Of a stretch of DNA of 64,000 nt, positions 52,806 through 64,000 are shown piece after piece. The translations under genes and the position numbers were made by a program. Every line of letters begins with the position of its first letter. Position 1 is the stretch's first letter. The DNA lies in assembly GCA_946406115.1 (NCBI GenBank), contig OX291553.1, forward strand, positions 6,267,001 through 6,331,000, read 5' to 3'. The stretch comes from Apoda limacodes (taxonomy: Eukaryota; Arthropoda; Insecta; Lepidoptera; Limacodidae). A model generated the notes under the pieces. That model worked only from the letters and a program-made list of their open reading frames with translations. It was not told the origin of the DNA and did not search any database.

Positions 52806-55800
52806 GTTGCGTTCAAAAACGAGTGACTTGGGTTAAAAATGACGTCAAGGGTCCCTAACTCTACCCTAAAGTTAAATCAATGTTTCTACTTTTAGGAATT
52901 TTGCCCATTTTAAGGGCCATATTTTAAATTGAAGTGCCTATTTAGAGCCAAGAGAACACTAAACTTCAATTAAAGTTTTAGTTTTTTCTGGACTATATTT
53001 GAGTACCTATAAACAAGATATCAAATATCATCTTGATTTTTTCAATTAAGTTTTCACCAACTAGGCGGGTACTTGCTGTTTTAATTTTTAATTTTTATTA
53101 AACTTATTGTTATTATTTTGTTATTTATTTATTCATTTCATTAATTATTTATAACATTTTTTTGGAGTGGTAACATTGAGTTCTCTATTTTTAAGCGCTC
53201 TTAATTTTAATGTCGGGTTTCATGACAGCAAAATAAATAATAATTATAATAGGGTTTCTGTTTCTAAACTACTATAATTAAATTTAATTCTAACAGGCCA
53301 TTTGAACAATCATATATCAAATGTAGACAACTGACTAAAAGTAAAATAAAGCAATTCGAAAATAAAATAAATAATAATATCAAAAATCAATTTTGAATCT
53401 CGCGACCCTAATGTAATTTATCAGACATTTTTTAACTCTATTCATGGTAGTTTTCAGGAAATATTTCCTAACAAAAAAGTCAAAATTAAAAAGCAATTGT
53501 GTTTTAATCAATGGGCTACAGCTGCCATAAGGAAAAGTAGGAAGAATTTATTCGATCTATATGAAAGAAAATCATATACAACAGATAGAAATTTTATTGC
53601 TTACGTTCGGAAATATTCAAAAATTTTCAAACATGTGTGAATTGAAGCAAAAGCTCGGTATATAAGAAATAAGATTGAATGTTCAGAAAATAAAATAAAA
53701 TCTGTTTGGAAATGGATTAATCAGGAAACTGAAAAAAACAAACAACATAAAAACCATGTCGAGCTGAAAATCAACAACGATATTTTAACCGACAATAAAT
53801 CAGTAGCAAATACCTTTGAAACATTTTTTGCTAACATAGCACTAGAAATATCAAATTCTATTGTGTCTGTTTCCGGGTCATCCAAATTCCTTTTAAAGAG
53901 AAATATGAATAGTTTCGATTCTACCAACTTCATATTTAGACATGTTTCACAAGATGACATAATAAAAACGTACAAATCTTTGAAAAAAAAGAAAACCGAG
54001 GATGTATGGGGGATTTCTGTAAAATTAATTGGGTCAATTATCGAAGACATAGCTCCTATCTTAGCATTTATATTTAATCACTGCATAGACGAAGGTATTT
54101 ATCCTGTTCTCTTAAAACTAAGTAAAACGATTCCCATATTTAAATCTGGATGTGCAAATAATCCTACAAATTATCGTCCAGTTTTCAACCCCCCCGCTAT
54201 TGGTCAAATTTTTGAAAAAATTATATTTGATCAGCTACAATTACATTTTAATAGGTATAATATCATGCATGAACAGCAATATGGCTTTACAAAAGGTAAA
54301 TCGACAGTAAATGCAGGGGCTAAATTAGTGACGCATATAATGGATGCATGGGAGAAATGTCAGGACGTCATAGGAATATTCTGTGATCTGTCCAAGGCGT
54401 TTGACTGTGTTAATCATCAAACACTTCTTAATAAACTTCAACACTACGGCGTGCAAGGTAAAGCGTTAAAGCTTATTTCGTATTATTTAGCAAATCGTGA
54501 TCAAAGAGTGGAAATTAATGGTGAAATGTCATCGGGTGCTTTGGTCAATATAGGTGTGCCTCAAGGATCTATTTTGGGATCTTTTCTTTTCCTTACGTAC
54601 ATAAACAATCTTCCATACGCAGTAAAAGGCTTATGTGAAATTATATTGTTCGCCGACGATACTTCTTTAATTTTTAAACTAGATCGAAAAAATCCGGACT
54701 TTGTAGGAATAAATAATTCACTAACCATCATTATTGAATGGTTTAATGCAAATAACCTTCTTCTTAATGGAAGTAAAACCAAATATCTTAATTTTTCTTT
54801 AACAAAACAGAGCTTGACATTTACAATTAAAGCAGGAGACAACTCCCTGGATATGACCATCGACAAGAAACTGCAATGGGGTCCGCACATAAACAACTTA
54901 TGTAAGAAACTAAGCTCCGCTGCATATGCAGTGAGAAGAATTCGACAGCTAACAAATGTTGAAACGGTTAGTCTACTATGCTTACTTTCATACATTATGT
55001 CGTATGGTATTTTATTATGGGGTGCAGCCGCCGATTGGGAATCGGTCTTTATTTTGCAGAAAGGGCAATCCGCTCTGTATACAAGATGAATGCGCGTGAA
55101 TCTCTAAGAAAACTCTTTAAAAAAATTAACATTTTGACTATGCTTACATTTATGCCAACATAATGTATGTGCGGCAAAATATTGATTTGTTCTCAAAACG
55201 TGGGGAGATACACGGCCTTAATACAAGAAATAAAGGGAAACTCGCAATGCCTGTTTTTAGACTGCACAAGACACAAAAAAAAAACATTTATAGGAAACGT
55301 TATACAATGTTATAACAAAATTCCAAAGATAATCACTGATTTTACTGAAAGCAAATTTAATATATTCTAGTTAAAAAAGCTTACTATACAGTTTTAGATT
55401 ATATAGGAGACAAGGATGTTTGAAATATCATCCGCACATAAAATTTGAAATTTTTACTTATGGCTATGATGTTTTTGTTTTAATTTTTTAATGTAAATTT
55501 ATATTTTATAGCTTAGCTATTTTTAGTTTTATTGACAAATATTTGTTATGTTATATTTATTAATTCACACTTGTTTATTATAAACTGACGTTCAAAAGTG
55601 TCCGAAGGTGACCTACTTGAATAAGAACTTTAAATAAAAAAAAATAAACAACTAAATTATACGTCCTGAATTTTGAGGAATTTAGGACGATTTACAAAAG
55701 AATCTAAAGAAAATCTAAAACGTAATAGTGCAGTGGAAACCCAAAAAAAAAAACAATTTTGAAGTTTAAAACACTACGAATACAAGTTAAGTCAACAGAA

Positions 55801-56033
55801 ATTACTTATAATACATTAATTTTAATTTTCTTAATTCGGAAACATTGTCTTGATAATTTTTATCAAATATGTCCGTCAACTCCGTCGTACCTGCGTCGAG
55901 TACAGTTCACTTGAGTCAACACTAAGGTAACAACTCTACGCGTTTTTGAACGCTATCGAGGTGGAACTTAGTTCGTTTTTAAACGGTTCGAATCAGAACT
56001 GTACTCGACTCAGTCGGTTCTTGAACGGCCCCT
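52806..56033. mobile_element. Related TIR element (copy 2) apparently enclosing a retrotransposon
   Basis: The left end is GGGTTGCGTTCAAAAACGAG and the right end CAGTCGGTTCTTGAACGGCC. The flanks CCATTCCATCT (left) and GGCTACTTTTTAGCAG (right) together recreate an uninterrupted string seen at 52730-52751, as expected for an insertion. The CR1-like element at 53300-55650 lies inside. The reading as one composite element is inferred. Confidence 0.45.
53300..55650 (+). mobile_element. CR1-like non-LTR retrotransposon with 408-codon open RT frame
   Basis: An uninterrupted frame at 53863-55089 carries a near-complete RT: NYRPVFNPPAIGQIFEKIIF, QQYGFTKGKSTVNAGAKLVT, FCDLSKAFDCVNHQTLLNKL, NIGVPQGSILGSFLFLTYIN, the catalytic LFADDTSLIF, and LGWGPHI-like thumb motifs. 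Upstream (53690-53860) the frame also reads SVWKWINQETEKNKQHKN and ADTFETFFANIA-like sequence. Beyond 55089 the C-terminus is frameshifted, and an A-rich end lies near 55640. The endonuclease is missing, so it is not autonomous. Confidence 0.88.
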
Positions 56034-56800
56034 GGCTACTTTTTAGCAGAAATTGTTAGCGGTTTGCGTTTTATGCTCTTGGTAGCAAAATCTAATCACG
56101 ACTTCAAGCGTTTCTTTTGAGCGGATTTGATAGCAAATGTTGCTACCAAAAACCCATGTCGGGAGATTGGTATATTGCGCTACTTTTTGACAGCTGGCAA
56201 ATGTGAAAGTGAATCCTTTGAGAAAAATACTTATAAAATTGTTTTTTTAGAGAAATCTTTATTTTTGCATTATAGACTATATATCTTTGTTATTGACTGC
56301 AAAAAATCACAATATAATACTTTAACATATACACACACGGAACTGTCAAAAAATGACGCGAAACGAATTTCGTTTGAACAATAATAGCGCCGCTGAAATT
56401 ATCAGATGCGCTCAGACGGAACGGGTAGTTGGTGCTAAAATGAGGTTTTACTATTAAATTTTAACGCGACTCAGAAGGAACACCCTTCTTATGTTGACTT
56501 TTAGCTTTTCGTCTGAGCGATTTTGCTACGAAATGTTATTACCAAACAGCCATCTCGAGAGGTGGGGTGGAGGTGTCAAATGTGAAAGTGTCTCCTTTGA
56601 ATAAAATTATTTTAACATTTTTTTTTTAAAGAAAAGTTTATTTTCGCATATGAACTCTATATCTTTGGTATTATCTGTAAGAAAATCAAAATTCATTCAA
56701 TCAAATTACTTAAACATATACACAGACGGAACTGTCAAAAATTTGAGCAATATAAGCGCCCATAAAATTATCAGATACACTTAGATGGAAGAAAAATGTT
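56034..56800. repeat. Tandem duplication of a TIR-like unit
   Basis: Two diverged copies, about 56120-56420 and 56515-56785, share CAAATGTGAAAGTG-TCCTTTGA, TATATCTTTG, CAxACGGAACTGTCAAAAA and TATCAGAT-C-CT-AGA-GGA in the same order. The intervening GACTCAGAAGGAACACCC may be the inverted partner of GGGCATTCCATCTGGCTAC at 52724. Confidence 0.55.
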
Positions 56801-57860
56801 GTGATTCTTGCGTAATACGTGAAAAACTGCAAAATTTTCGGACTTTTTTCAGTAGTTTCACACACTCCTAAGGAGTCCAAATAACATACCAAAAAAGCAG
56901 CTTTACATCGCGTTTTGCGTTTTTAGGTTTTTTTTACTGGCCTATCTTTGCTCCTTGCTGCAGACTGATTTTAGCCCGGTTAATTTGATTGGACGCTTTT
57001 AAAATACTGTAGAGTGACATGACATGACTCGATTTTGTCGTCACAATAAAGCAGGGAATCTAAATTTTGACATGTTTCGGAGCCGCAGATTAATAGTTAA
57101 TTAACACCATAGCTTAGTCCTGCAATCATCCGCATGGACTGCGCAATATCCTCACAAAATTAATTATTCCTTAAATCAGTATCTTTCAACCTTCTTGAAT
57201 ACGCGACCCCTTTACAACTAAAAAAGATTTGGTGACCCCTAGGATTGTGATAACACTACCCATATCAGTGACTTCAAATATATTTAATTTTCCTGCCATT
57301 GGCACTATATAAGGCTTGCCAGATACCTCGTATTTTACGAGTTACCCCGTTTTTGAGGCTTTAACAATATAGGAACCTGTAATTAGCAAAATAAAATACG
57401 AGGTAAATAAAACTCCCGTAACCCTAGAATTGAAAAGCGTCAAGTGGCAACCCTACACTATATTGATTAAGAAATCAAGTACTAGGTAGGTTAATTAGTA
57501 ACTGGAAATGTGATTACAAAATTATGACACTTAAAACTTAGCGATTAGAAAATTTTTATAGAAAGTTTTCAGATTCCTTGAATGATATGAAGATCTGGCT
57601 AGCGAGAGCGAGCCCTTGAGCAAGACTACGACCCCCTGGGGATTAGCTAGCTATATAGCCTAGCTACCGTATGGTTTTCTAATTTCTAAGGCGCATCGTT
57701 GTAGTAGCTTCGTTTTAATAACCGAGAAAGCTTATAAATATTTGAATGACAAAATTGTATGGCCTAGTATCACACAAAATTAATGTTAGGTTTTCTATTC
57801 AAACTTAAATAATTTAGGTTTGATAAGTTAAAGGAGCACTCTAAAAACCAAGCTAAGTAA
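56801..57860. other. Intergenic, weak hAT-like remnant
   Basis: CAGTATCTTTCAACCTTCTT and GCGACCCCTTTACA at 57178-57219 recall the ends of hAT-type non-autonomous elements (CAGTGGTTCTCAACC...GACCCC). No convincing partner terminus is found. The rest is AT-rich and unrecognised. Confidence 0.3.
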
Positions 57861-58905
57861 CGATGTTATGTCTCTGTTGTTTACTTTATAGTGGTTGGTG
57901 GCAAGCTACCAGGGGATGCACCATGTGCAATCCGCCTTTCGTTGCCTGGTTTTCGTGGGGCTCTAAATGTGTGGGGGTGTGGCGCATACGTGGATGTGGT
58001 TATATACATATTTGGAAAGATATTGTGTACTTGATGGCTTGGTTCCTGCATGACTGATTGGTAACAGGTGTACATCTGGGAGTTTCTTGTCACTTCTTCT
58101 TCTCTTAGGCGAGTTTGCGAAGTGATGATAGTTTAAATGATGTGCATTTGTTGCCGGGCTGTTGTGTAGGGGCTGGGCCACTTTTGGGTGTGCGACGTCT
58201 GTTTGAATGTGTGTATGCATATATGTATATGTGCGTGTTTGTGTGTAGCACCTGCTCGTGTCCGGAGCCCTGCCGCGATCGGGCGGCCGAACGAGGATTG
58301 AATCAGATAGGACCTATAAGTTAATTTACATATAGTTTTATTTTATATCTTTTATATGTATTTGTATATTTATAATTATGTATTATTATATGTCTGTAAG
58401 TGTATATATGAATATGTGCATGTATTTGTATTTTATATTAACTTTAATATATATATACAAATATCTATTTATTTATTAATTTATATGTTTGTAAAATTTT
58501 AATATGTATCTATGTGTATATATATATATGTATATAAATGTATATGTAAGTCTGCTGTGTTATATGAATATAGTACAATCGAAGTTTTATTGGAGTTGCT
58601 TGAGTGTGTCATGCTCTCTCAAGGTCTCTGCGGTGGTGGCATGTGCGTCGGGTCGTTACGTTCCCTAAGACATGGTTGAGCGAAGCGATGGCTGATTCAT
58701 GTGTCATACTTGTGAACGGGTGCCGCCTGTGGAGGCTGGTCTGTTCTTGCAAACTTCTTTGTATTCTTAGTATGTATATATATATGTATATATATATATC
58801 TGCTTATCTGCTGTGTAATATTATATATTATATGTTATATGAATATATTTTTCTCGGGACTTAAAATCCCGTCACAGAATAATTGAAGACTTTTGACGTA
58901 TCACA
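57861..58905 (-). mobile_element. Candidate 3' LTR of the BEL/Pao element
   Basis: It begins TGTGATACGTC on the minus strand directly after a polypurine tract. It is low in coding content, with TATATA runs and GC-rich islands near 58250-58310 and 58600-58740, as LTRs can have. The far end was not located, so the left boundary is a guess. Confidence 0.35.
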
Positions 58906-58922
58906 TGGTGCCCCCCCTCCCC
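58906..58922 (-). promoter_or_regulatory. Candidate polypurine tract
   Basis: The minus strand reads GGGGAGGGGGGGCACCA, followed at once by TG, some 70 nt after the pol frame ends. This is where second-strand priming would begin in an LTR retrotransposon. Confidence 0.5.
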
Positions 58923-58989
58923 ATGCAATCTGAAAAACAATAGGCAATTGAAATATTACCTAAATATTGATTGTTTTTTTCTTAAAACA

Positions 58990-60330
58990 AACTATTTACA
59001 TGGTAAATCTTGTTTATTTAGTGTTCGTACAACTTTGGTTTTGATTTTGATTTTTAACATGGCGGTCCCTGATGAGCAACTCAACAAAATGACCACTCTT
59101 GGGCAACCAGAGAGAATGCCGAGCTCCATAGGGAATTTCTGAGTTGCGAAGCCTACCACCCACTCGCAAAAACTCCGACTTTTGAAATTAAGACGAGCAA
59201 GGCTTCCCCGCAATTTCCTGTTCTCTGAACGGAGAAGACAAATTGCCTTTCCAAGCGACTGGGCCTGTACCATGTGAACACAGGTGAGGAGGGCATCCTG
59301 ACGCTCTTCAGGAGACAAGCCTGGAGACGTCGTTGGCTGTAACCCGTTCCGTAAGTTGTGGAGAAACCTCTTAATCCAACCGGTGACACCAACGAGCTTG
59401 TTGGGAGAGCTGAACCGATTAAGCAGGAAATCCGATGAAGTGAACACAGTCTGCTCAAAAGCAAAAACCTTTAGCCCCAGCGGAGGGTCAACAAACTCCA
59501 CAACTGTATGTGGCCAAGTGGCTTCAGGTGAGGCCAGCCAGTCAGGACCCCACCAGACCGGGTGATTAATTATTTGCGACGCAATCAGGCCCCGTGAAGT
59601 GCAATCCGAGGGATCAAGGACCCTGGCACGTGACGCCAATCTGTGACGTGACGACTGGAGACATGATTCCGCCGCGTCAGAGAACAGAGAACGACCAGGA
59701 GGTAAGATTGACCGAGGCACGGAGACATGTTGAAGGTCTGAAAGTGTCGCATAAAAGCATAGTCAATAAGACAACATGTCGAGACCTGAAATCCAGAGTT
59801 CCTGTAGGAAACATTTGGCCCAAAAGACAACAGGAGCAACCTAACCATTAGGATCAAAGACGCGCGCTACTGTGGACAGAACCAGCCTCTTAGTCCACCT
59901 CTTCACTGTGTCCGACGGTTCAACTGAGTACGTGAAGATATCCTGAACTGGCCGACACTGAACTCCAAGGACCGCGATGGAGTCAGGATTTTCAGGATTC
60001 TGGAAGAGGTGTGGCTCCTGCTGATGTTCTGCCGGCAAGTCTTCCAAGATGGCAGAGGAAATGGAAATTCATTGCCTTAGTTCAAACCCACCTGCCCGTA
60101 ACAAGCCGATTAGCTCATCCCTCGAGACTAACGCCTCCTCCACATACGAAGTACCCGTACAAATATCGTCTAAGTAGGCGTCAGAAGGGAAGACAGCAGC
60201 TAAGCGCAGGAAATTCAGACGCTCACGATCAGCCAAATGTAGCAACCAGCGAATTACTATAAACGGGCTCGAATTTAGACCGTAGGTATTGGTGTTGAGC
60301 TCATAAACCACCAATGGAGAGGCCGGATCC
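58990..60330 (-). mobile_element. BEL/Pao LTR retrotransposon pol, 3' half, broken
   Basis: On the minus strand: RT with SSPFIVIRWLLHLAD and the catalytic SDAYLDDICTG (about 60160-60185); a segment with DIFTYSVEPSDTVKRWTKR and VLSTVARVFDPNG; then the post-RT region with LDPSDCTSRGLIASQIINHP and VWWGPDWLASPEATWP (58992-59720). These are BEL/Pao signatures. Frames change several times. Gag, protease, 5' LTR and most of the integrase are absent, so it is inactive. Confidence 0.87.
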
Positions 60331-60335
60331 TCTCT

Positions 60336-61970
60336 TCATAAAATGAGCTGAAACCGCCTATCTTCAGGGTGTATCATGACCTTGATGCAACAAATTGTTA
60401 TATGTGTTTTGAAATCCACTAAAATCCAAGATCCAAGCTGAATTGGAATGTTTTCTTTCGCATTTAATATTACCTGACTTAATTCGTTAATAGTACATTC
60501 ATCAGGATTAAGAACATCTTTAGTACCTATACTGCCAAAGGGACTAATAATTTGAAACCTTGAATCATTTGGTTCAATAACTAATTGGGATAAAATTTTA
60601 ATTTCTTTGTTCGGATTATCTTGAGTCTTGGTTGTTGCTAGATTTTCAATCTTGTAAAATCCTAAGTGTTTTTCATGTATACATATAATAGCATTCGAGA
60701 AGCAGTCGTCATGCACACATGTCAATGTACGCAAAGTCACGCAGTTCCTGTTATGCGAGTTCCAAACAGCTTGATGTACTCTCATTGTGCCAGAAAATGC
60801 TGGTAGCTTTTGCGGAAACAACAAATCCTTCTTTATGACATTATATTCATCTACAAGTTCTAATAAAACACGAATTCTTGATAGTTTATTACTCTGTTTG
60901 TACAATCGACACATTTTTTCTGCAAGCACTTTATATTGTCCCGGTCACAAGTTACATTCTGTAGCACTTCAGTAATATCACTTTCAATTATAATCTTGTT
61001 AAATTTAAGTGATTTTATCAGTAATGCCATATTTTCGTGTACTTTACATAAACATGTTTCCCGAACATTAACGGTAGGAATTAAAATCCAATAATGTGTG
61101 CAATAAGGTCTCAGCCTGCAAAAAGTGCCGTAGTGAATTTTTGACTATAGTTATTTAGTATCTAAAAACTTTTGATGCAAGTTTTGTAATGAGACCGAAA
61201 AAATAGCGTTTCTGGCGCTTAACCCTGTTTGTAGAAATGTAATCTTTTTTCCCAGGACACATTCTACTATTTTCATCATCTGAAAGAAATCTTTGAACTT
61301 TCAATTTTAATAACTGTGCCTGAGTCAAAACTTTTCTAACTTTTTTCTTGGGAATTCTACTTTCGTCAGTCTTTTTGGTATTTTCGAAACTATCATTGGA
61401 AATCTTAATTCTTTGTACATGTTTTCTTAATCTATATTTCTCTCTTTGCAATTCTGTAACTTTTCTCTCTAAAGATTGAATAAGTTTTGTTTTTTTGTAT
61501 TGGTTTTTCCGAAAAGTTGATTTTGATATTGTGGAACTATTTGAAGAATTGCTAGGACAAGGAGAAGTCGGAGCATGATTAAAATTTCTTCTACTTAATA
61601 GTCGACTGCATAGAGGTACTGGCTGTGGTAGTTGTTCATTATCTGATTCGGGTGGTGTTTCTTCGCGTAGTAAATTTTCTAATTGTGTTTTCTTCTTTTG
61701 TCTAGTGTAATAAGCTTTAAAATTCTCTCTATTTCTTTTACGCTGTACTGCTTTCTTTGTCTTCGAGAAGTCATCTCAATCATAGGTAGTATTTTTTTCT
61801 GTTCTTTTTTCTTATAATATCTTGCTCTGTCTTAAGCTTTAAATTCTTCATAAAGCTGGGGGTTACTGTTTATTCTTTCATTTCTTTTTTTTCTGCTAAC
61901 CTTTTTGTTTTCTAATTTTTCTTCCATTGTTTGTTTTTTTTTGTTCTAGCCATATTTATGTAGGTATCCT
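60336..61970 (-). pseudogene. Broken gene of an unclassified cysteine-rich, mobile-element-associated family
   Basis: Minus-strand order: a Lys/Arg-rich N-terminal part (KKVSRKKRNERINSNPQLYE, DRARYYKKKEQKK; 61760-61960); a basic block with FLSDDENSRMCPGKKDYIS and NRVKRQKRYFF (61155-61300); then GTFCRLRPYC, RETCLCKVHENM, CDRDNIKCLQKKCVDC (60880-61125); and a C-terminal domain with SGTMRVHQAVW, CVTLRTLTCVHDDCF and GSWILVDF (60336-60870). Stops and frameshifts separate the parts. I recall similar insect and cnidarian proteins in transposon-rich regions but cannot name the family. It abuts the BEL/Pao relic on the same strand. Confidence 0.6.
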
Positions 61971-63436
61971 AATAAAAAAAGTAAATGAAATTATAAATCT
62001 TTAATTTTTATTATCGTTCTAGCTGGATGAGCATTGACCCTATACCAAACAGATGGTATAGAAAGCTATTGCAATGTCGATTTTTACTTATAAACCAGAA
62101 ACCTATTTCAGGTTAAAAAAAAATTATAATAAATATGCCCTTTGAAGCAATAAATATACAAATAGATGTGACAGATTTTATAGAGACAACTGGCTTGACC
62201 CTTGGCTCTAAATTGACTAATAAATTACAATGTATCTTCTATGTTATAATTTCTTTGGTATTCCCTAATTTCCATGGTCAGTTTTTAGCCATGGAAAACA
62301 AGGAAATTATGTTTATGACTTAAATATTTCTCATAAAAATAAATATTGACTTTAAATTTTAAAAAAGCAAATTGAAAGTTCTCACCTAGATACACTTATT
62401 AAATTTTAAAACAAACTTGATGGATGTCCATTTACAGCTAAGAAAGCATGACCAAGGAAATTGAGTAATCTAAAACCAAAGCACAAGGAGGGACGTACAC
62501 TTCCGCGATATTGGCACAAAATAAAACTGATACGCACGACCTGCTTTCGGGGCTCTCACGGCAAAATGGCCGAGCTTCAATGTTGCCACTTATAATATTC
62601 AAAACATATGCATTTCGCTTTTGTAACGGTAGAAATGTATACCCAAGGAAATTATACTTTTTAAGCGGACAGCGACAAAATTCTGTATTGTGTACAGGGA
62701 TAGGGATACCTATAGAATTAAAAAAAGTAATGTTAGCATGTCCGGACATAGAAAAATCGCATTTTTTGCGAACTACCCTTTAGCCAAGAACGCAATAGCG
62801 TTCATAGAAACGTTGATACCCGATCGAGTAAAGAAGTTATCTTTAATGTATAACTGCGGCAAGTAATGTGCAACTTACATACTTGATCGAATACTAATGT
62901 TTCTATTATCATTTTCGTTGTTTTTCTTACTTGGCTAGAGACCCTCGCTCTTTTCCTCACACATGAATCGTACTTAGATTTTGACTTTCTCTATATAAAT
63001 ATTTTGACTTTCTCTATATAAATATGAGGCTGCATATACATACTTATGTAGTACATATTGTTCATAAAACCACTTCTTTTATTTACTTTAATTAAGAAAC
63101 AATTAAGCCCTTTTTTAAATATATAAGGCTAATTTAGCCCTTTTTCCTGATACCGAATTGGCAACGGTGAGAATTTTTAAATTTTAGTCTGGCAAACTAT
63201 TCGATAACCGTGGACGGTTCTTTTTTTCTATAATTTTGTAAATATGTTGTACTTGCTAAATAATAAAAGTAAAATTGTTAAACTGCTAAGCTTAAATTAT
63301 TAAACTAATGTACAGTCATTAAATGCTCACAACGGTGGTACCGATAAATTTAGACTAACTATTGACCATTTATCATTGAGGTTAATTTCATAGGTTGTAA
63401 AATTAAAAGTCATTCCAACAATTCTTAGGCAAAAAA
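61971..63436. other. Spacer upstream of the HERC4-like gene
   Basis: AT-rich with no supported coding sequence. A tandem pair of a 23-bp unit containing CTATATAAAT lies at 62978-63000 and 63001-63023, giving two TATA-like strings about 430 nt upstream of the ATG. Promoter function is conjecture. Confidence 0.35.
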
Positions 63437-63502
63437 ATGTATTGTTGGGGAAACGCGACTCATCATGAATTATGCGTAGAAGGTCCTGATAATATTGATT
63501 TG
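63437..63502 (+). CDS. HERC4: HERC4-like E3 ubiquitin ligase, first coding exon (partial gene)
   Basis: HERC4-type proteins carry N-terminal RCC1 repeats and a C-terminal HECT ubiquitin ligase domain. The exon has an ATG in good context (A-rich, A at -3) and 22 codons, MYCWGNATHHELC then VEGPDNIDL, ending TTG|GTAAGT, phase 0. Small HERC proteins begin M-x-CWGN-x(4)-xLxxGG-x(3)-I, and this matches the first RCC1 blade. The following exons lie beyond the window. It is transcribed away from ZSWIM8. The match is short, so another RCC1-repeat protein is possible. Confidence 0.58.
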
Positions 63503-64000
63503 GTAAGTGGTATTAACATGCATATATTAACAATAAGTATTTTCGACACCATGATTTTTTAGGCATTTCGAAAGCCGGTCAGGGTACCAAGTAGAGGTGT
63601 GCCATTTCATAACTAGCATGTTCTGAATTATATGAATTGGATTTGCATACGTCGCTTTTATAGGCTACTTCCTTGACATATTACCTATAGCAGACAGAGA
63701 ATGTTCCAGATGACACAATCTAAAATAAACAACTGAAATTTTCTGCTATAATTGACGTCATAACCATGGGTCAAAGAAATTAATTCTGAAATAATTTACC
63801 TTAAATCAACTCTACAAATAAACGTAGGTCGTAGCTAGGAACTTATTTTAAGCTACATTCCAATTTATAGCTGAGAGATTATCCTGTAAAGTCGGTTTTC
63901 CACCTGTTTTGGTACAGGAATTGACAGTGCATATTTACACTGCCTTCCAGAGTAATTCCCAACTGTATCTACAGGAGTGTAAATTATTCAACTTGACAGT
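63503..64000 (+). other. First intron of the HERC4-like gene (partial)
   Basis: AT-rich sequence after a GTAAGT donor, with no acceptor plus coding block recognised before the window ends. Confidence 0.4.

Noticed and set aside
54561..54995. Minus-strand 144-codon frame
   Set aside because: Shadow of the reverse transcriptase frame on the plus strand.
62438..62783. Overlapping open frames of about 90-103 codons on both strands
   Set aside because: No motif, no conserved pattern and no supporting splice structure; probably chance.
1..64000. tRNA, rRNA, snRNA or CRISPR features
   Set aside because: No tRNA-like cloverleaf, no ribosomal core sequence and no regular spaced repeats were recognised; a covariance-model search was not possible here.

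Overview
The window is nuclear DNA of an insect, very probably a moth or butterfly (Lepidoptera). It is AT-rich, has spliced genes with consensus GT-AG introns, and its introns are full of non-LTR retrotransposon relics and short terminal-inverted-repeat (TIR) elements of types I recognise from lepidopteran genomes. There is no bacterial-style operon, CRISPR array or phage in it.

One host gene dominates. On the minus strand, 28 coding exons between 51884 and 9523 join in consistent reading phase into a frame of about 1,622 codons. The protein is the orthologue of ZSWIM8 (Drosophila Dorado, C. elegans EBAX-1), the substrate receptor of a cullin-RING ubiquitin ligase that destroys Argonaute during target-directed microRNA degradation. 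Landmarks are the N-terminal FSFEDSERFEEDSLC block, a SWIM zinc finger (C196, C198, C207, H209), and the conserved alpha-helical blocks through to the C-terminal AYRVGMLALE and CQQMYIQ segments. The N-terminal start is unresolved because no in-frame ATG precedes the conserved block. Intron 20 uses a GC donor, and exon 24 carries a PQVAQV/QVQQV repeat.

Right of it, in divergent orientation at 63437, lies the first coding exon of a second gene. It begins MYCWGNATHHELC, which matches the start of HERC4-type RCC1/HECT ubiquitin ligases; the rest lies beyond the window.

Layout: 1-9522 is AT-rich sequence downstream of ZSWIM8 with only two recognised TIR elements and possibly a long 3' UTR. From 9523 to 51884 is ZSWIM8, with non-LTR relics in introns 1, 2, 8, 9, 11, 12, 15, 17 and 25. 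From 51885 to about 63400 is the spacer between the two divergent genes. It holds nested TIR elements, a CR1-like retrotransposon with a 408-codon open frame, a tandem duplication, a BEL/Pao retrotransposon 3' half with a candidate polypurine tract and LTR, and a broken gene of an unclassified cysteine-rich family.

All exon boundaries come from reading splice sites, phase continuity and remembered similarity to vertebrate ZSWIM8; no search was run.
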